Below, one piece after another: positions 6,024 through 7,221 of a stretch of 7,221 nucleotides of DNA (position 1 is the first letter of the stretch; every line of letters begins with the position of its first letter). The stretch is from Spirochaetaceae bacterium (GTDB lineage Bacteria; Spirochaetota; Spirochaetia; SZUA-6; Fen-1364): positions 1,526 to 8,746 of the forward strand of contig PMZS01000314.1 of NCBI GenBank assembly GCA_003170115.1, read 5' to 3'. Position numbers and translations under genes: made by a program. Under the pieces are notes generated by a model. It had not been told where the DNA came from, did no database searches, and saw only the letters and a program-made list of their open reading frames with translations.

Positions 6024-6851
6024 ATGGTATGCGTTGTCGGGGCGGTCGCCATCGACATGATTGCGATGCGGGAGCGTTTTCTGGACGGGACCTCCAACCC
6101 TTCGGATATCCGCCTGGGCCTCGGGGGCGTGGGGTATCGCATCTTCAGCAATCTCGAGGCGCCCCGGCGGTTCATCACCGCGCTTGCCTCGGACCCGATC
6201 TCACGCTGGGCACGAGCGGCACTGGAGGCGGATGGGGATGTCGCCATCCAGGAAGTGAAGGGCCGGGACGCACGACCCCCGCTGTACCTCGCGCTCATGG
6301 AGAGCGGGAGCCTCAAGGTCGCCGCATCGGATTTTCGGATCGTCGAACAGGCCCTCACCCCCGAGTTCGTCATGAGGGAGATCGGAGAGCCGGGTGCCGG
6401 CGACTTTCTCGTGCTGGACGCGAATCTCTCACCCCGGCTGCTCGCCGGCCTCGTGGACCGCTACGCGGCCCGGACCCGGGTTGTTTTTGAACCGGTCTCG
6501 GTGGAGAAGACGCGTCGCCATGCCGGGGCGCTGCGTCGGTTGTTTCTCATTACGCCGACGACGGAAGAGCTGAATGCCCTGGGTGCTTCAGATCCGCTGC
6601 GGTTCATGGCGGACAGGGAAATCGCCCACCTGCTGGTCACGAGTGGACCGTCGGGCGCACGGCTGTACAGCGAAGGGCGGTGCGTGAGCTTTGCCCCACG
6701 CGCGGTCGTCAGCGCTCAGGACACCACCGGTGCCGGAGACCAGCTTCTCGCTTTCCTGCTCTCCTTCCTTCACGAAGGCCGTGAGATGCAGGAGGCGGTG
6801 CGCGCCTCGATGGACAGGGTCGAGGAACGCCTTCAGAAGGACATGTCGTGA
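6024..6851 (+). CDS. psuK: pseudouridine kinase, PfkB family (divergent)
   Basis: The protein has 275 residues from the ATG at 6024, shorter than E. coli PsuK. It is a PfkB/ribokinase-fold kinase: N-terminal strand VCVVGAVAID, the GTSNPSDIRLGLGGVG stretch (about 22-37) that resembles the GTSNPG...GGVARN region of pseudouridine kinases, the PsuK-like lid/strand segment YLALMESGSLKVAASDFRI, and the C-terminal catalytic motif DTTGAGD (233-239), whose last Asp is the base. It should convert pseudouridine and ATP to pseudouridine 5'-phosphate. The call is strongly supported by psuG starting within its stop codon (GTGA, 4 bp overlap). Oddities: the usual Asn two residues after GGVA is Arg here (GGVGYR), and the LG-x-D-x-x-G loop is degenerate (LASDPISRW). 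The exact start is uncertain: GTG at 6015 and TTG at 5976 are in frame, and none has a strong ribosome binding site. Confidence 0.8.
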   Translation: MVCVVGAVAIDMIAMRERFLDGTSNPSDIRLGLGGVGYRIFSNLEAPRRFITALASDPISRWARAALEADGDVAIQEVKGRDARPPLYLALMESGSLKVAASDFRIVEQALTPEFVMREIGEPGAGDFLVLDANLSPRLLAGLVDRYAARTRVVFEPVSVEKTRRHAGALRRLFLITPTTEELNALGASDPLRFMADREIAHLLVTSGPSGARLYSEGRCVSFAPRAVVSAQDTTGAGDQLLAFLLSFLHEGREMQEAVRASMDRVEERLQKDMS

Positions 6852-7221
6852 CCGACTACCTGCGGATTTCCCCCGAGGTGCGTGACGCGCTGGCTTCCCG
6901 CCGACCCGTCGTCGCCTTCGAATCCACGATTATCAGCCACGGGATGCCCTACCCGCGCAATCGTGATACGGCGATGACGGCGGAGCTCATCGCACGCGGC
7001 TTTGGCGCGGTTCCCGCCACGGTGGCGGTGCTGGACGGCCGGATTGTCGTCGGACTGCGGGAAGGCGAGATGGAGAGGCTGGCCACGGAGAGTGGTGTTC
7101 TGAAGGTCTCCCGCCGGGATCTCTCGTGGGCCCTGGCCGCGGGCCGCACCGGCGCGACAACCGTGAGTGCCACGATGTTGGCCGCTTTCCGCGCCGGGAT
7201 AGACGTGTTCGCCACGGGCGG
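6848..7221 (+). CDS. psuG: pseudouridine-5'-phosphate glycosidase, 5' part (runs off the window)
   Basis: The first 124 codons are visible. The sequence follows PsuG/IndA-family proteins closely: SPEVRDAL, then the signature VVAFESTIISHGMPYP (about 21-36), GAVPATVAVLDG (53-64), KVSRRDL (86-92) and GATTVSATM, ending in FATGG at the window edge. E25 and K86 fit the conserved active-site Glu and Lys of the E. coli enzyme; the nucleophilic lysine lies beyond the window. The enzyme splits the C-glycosidic bond of pseudouridine 5'-phosphate to uracil and ribose 5-phosphate, using a divalent metal (Mn in characterised members). The start is a GTG that shares GTGA with the psuK stop, so translation is probably coupled. 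The family is about 300 residues, so more than half is missing here because of the window end, not through damage. Confidence 0.92.
   Translation, partial: MTDYLRISPEVRDALASRRPVVAFESTIISHGMPYPRNRDTAMTAELIARGFGAVPATVAVLDGRIVVGLREGEMERLATESGVLKVSRRDLSWALAAGRTGATTVSATMLAAFRAGIDVFATG

Overview
The window is GC-rich bacterial DNA with dense, leader-poor gene packing and clear Shine-Dalgarno sites (GGAGG-type) before most starts. No rRNA, tRNA, mobile element, CRISPR array or long gene-free stretch is visible. The gene mix (BatA-like VWA protein, toast-rack DUF4097 protein, 2TM protein, DUF4342 protein, Bacteroidetes-style xylulokinase-like FGGY kinase, D-aminoacylase, pseudouridine kinase and glycosidase) fits an environmental, high-GC, probably heterotrophic bacterium such as a member of Acidobacteriota/Aminicenantota or a neighbouring phylum. 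That placement is inference; nothing here fixes the taxon.

Layout. Positions 1-1103 (+) hold the last codons of a possible upstream gene and a membrane-anchored VWA protein of the BatA type. Positions 1146-2692 (-) hold a compact set of small envelope genes read in the order DUF4342 protein, 2TM protein, membrane-anchored toast-rack (DUF4097) protein. A good sigma-70-like promoter precedes the first of them. The last gene looks split: an ATG with a strong ribosome binding site at 2054 opens a frame with a transmembrane anchor, an in-frame TAG at 1929-1931 stops it, and the same frame then continues through the whole toast-rack domain to 1146. Positions 2815-4320 (+) encode a xylulokinase-like FGGY kinase, divergent from the envelope set. 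Positions 4338-5954 (-) encode an N-acyl-D-amino-acid deacylase, convergent with the kinase. Positions ~6024-7221 (+) encode a PfkB-family pseudouridine kinase and, overlapping it by 4 bp, a pseudouridine-5'-phosphate glycosidase cut off by the window end.

How they work together. The kinase pair at the right end salvages pseudouridine: PsuK makes pseudouridine 5'-phosphate and PsuG splits it to uracil and ribose 5-phosphate. The FGGY kinase would make xylulose 5-phosphate, so both routes feed the pentose phosphate pathway. The D-aminoacylase recovers D-amino acids from N-acyl derivatives. Together they suggest scavenging of cell debris and sugars. The left half is envelope biology: a VWA membrane protein and a small-membrane-protein/toast-rack module that resembles parts of phage-shock-like envelope stress systems. 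The most notable observation is the in-frame amber codon between the membrane anchor and the toast-rack domain.
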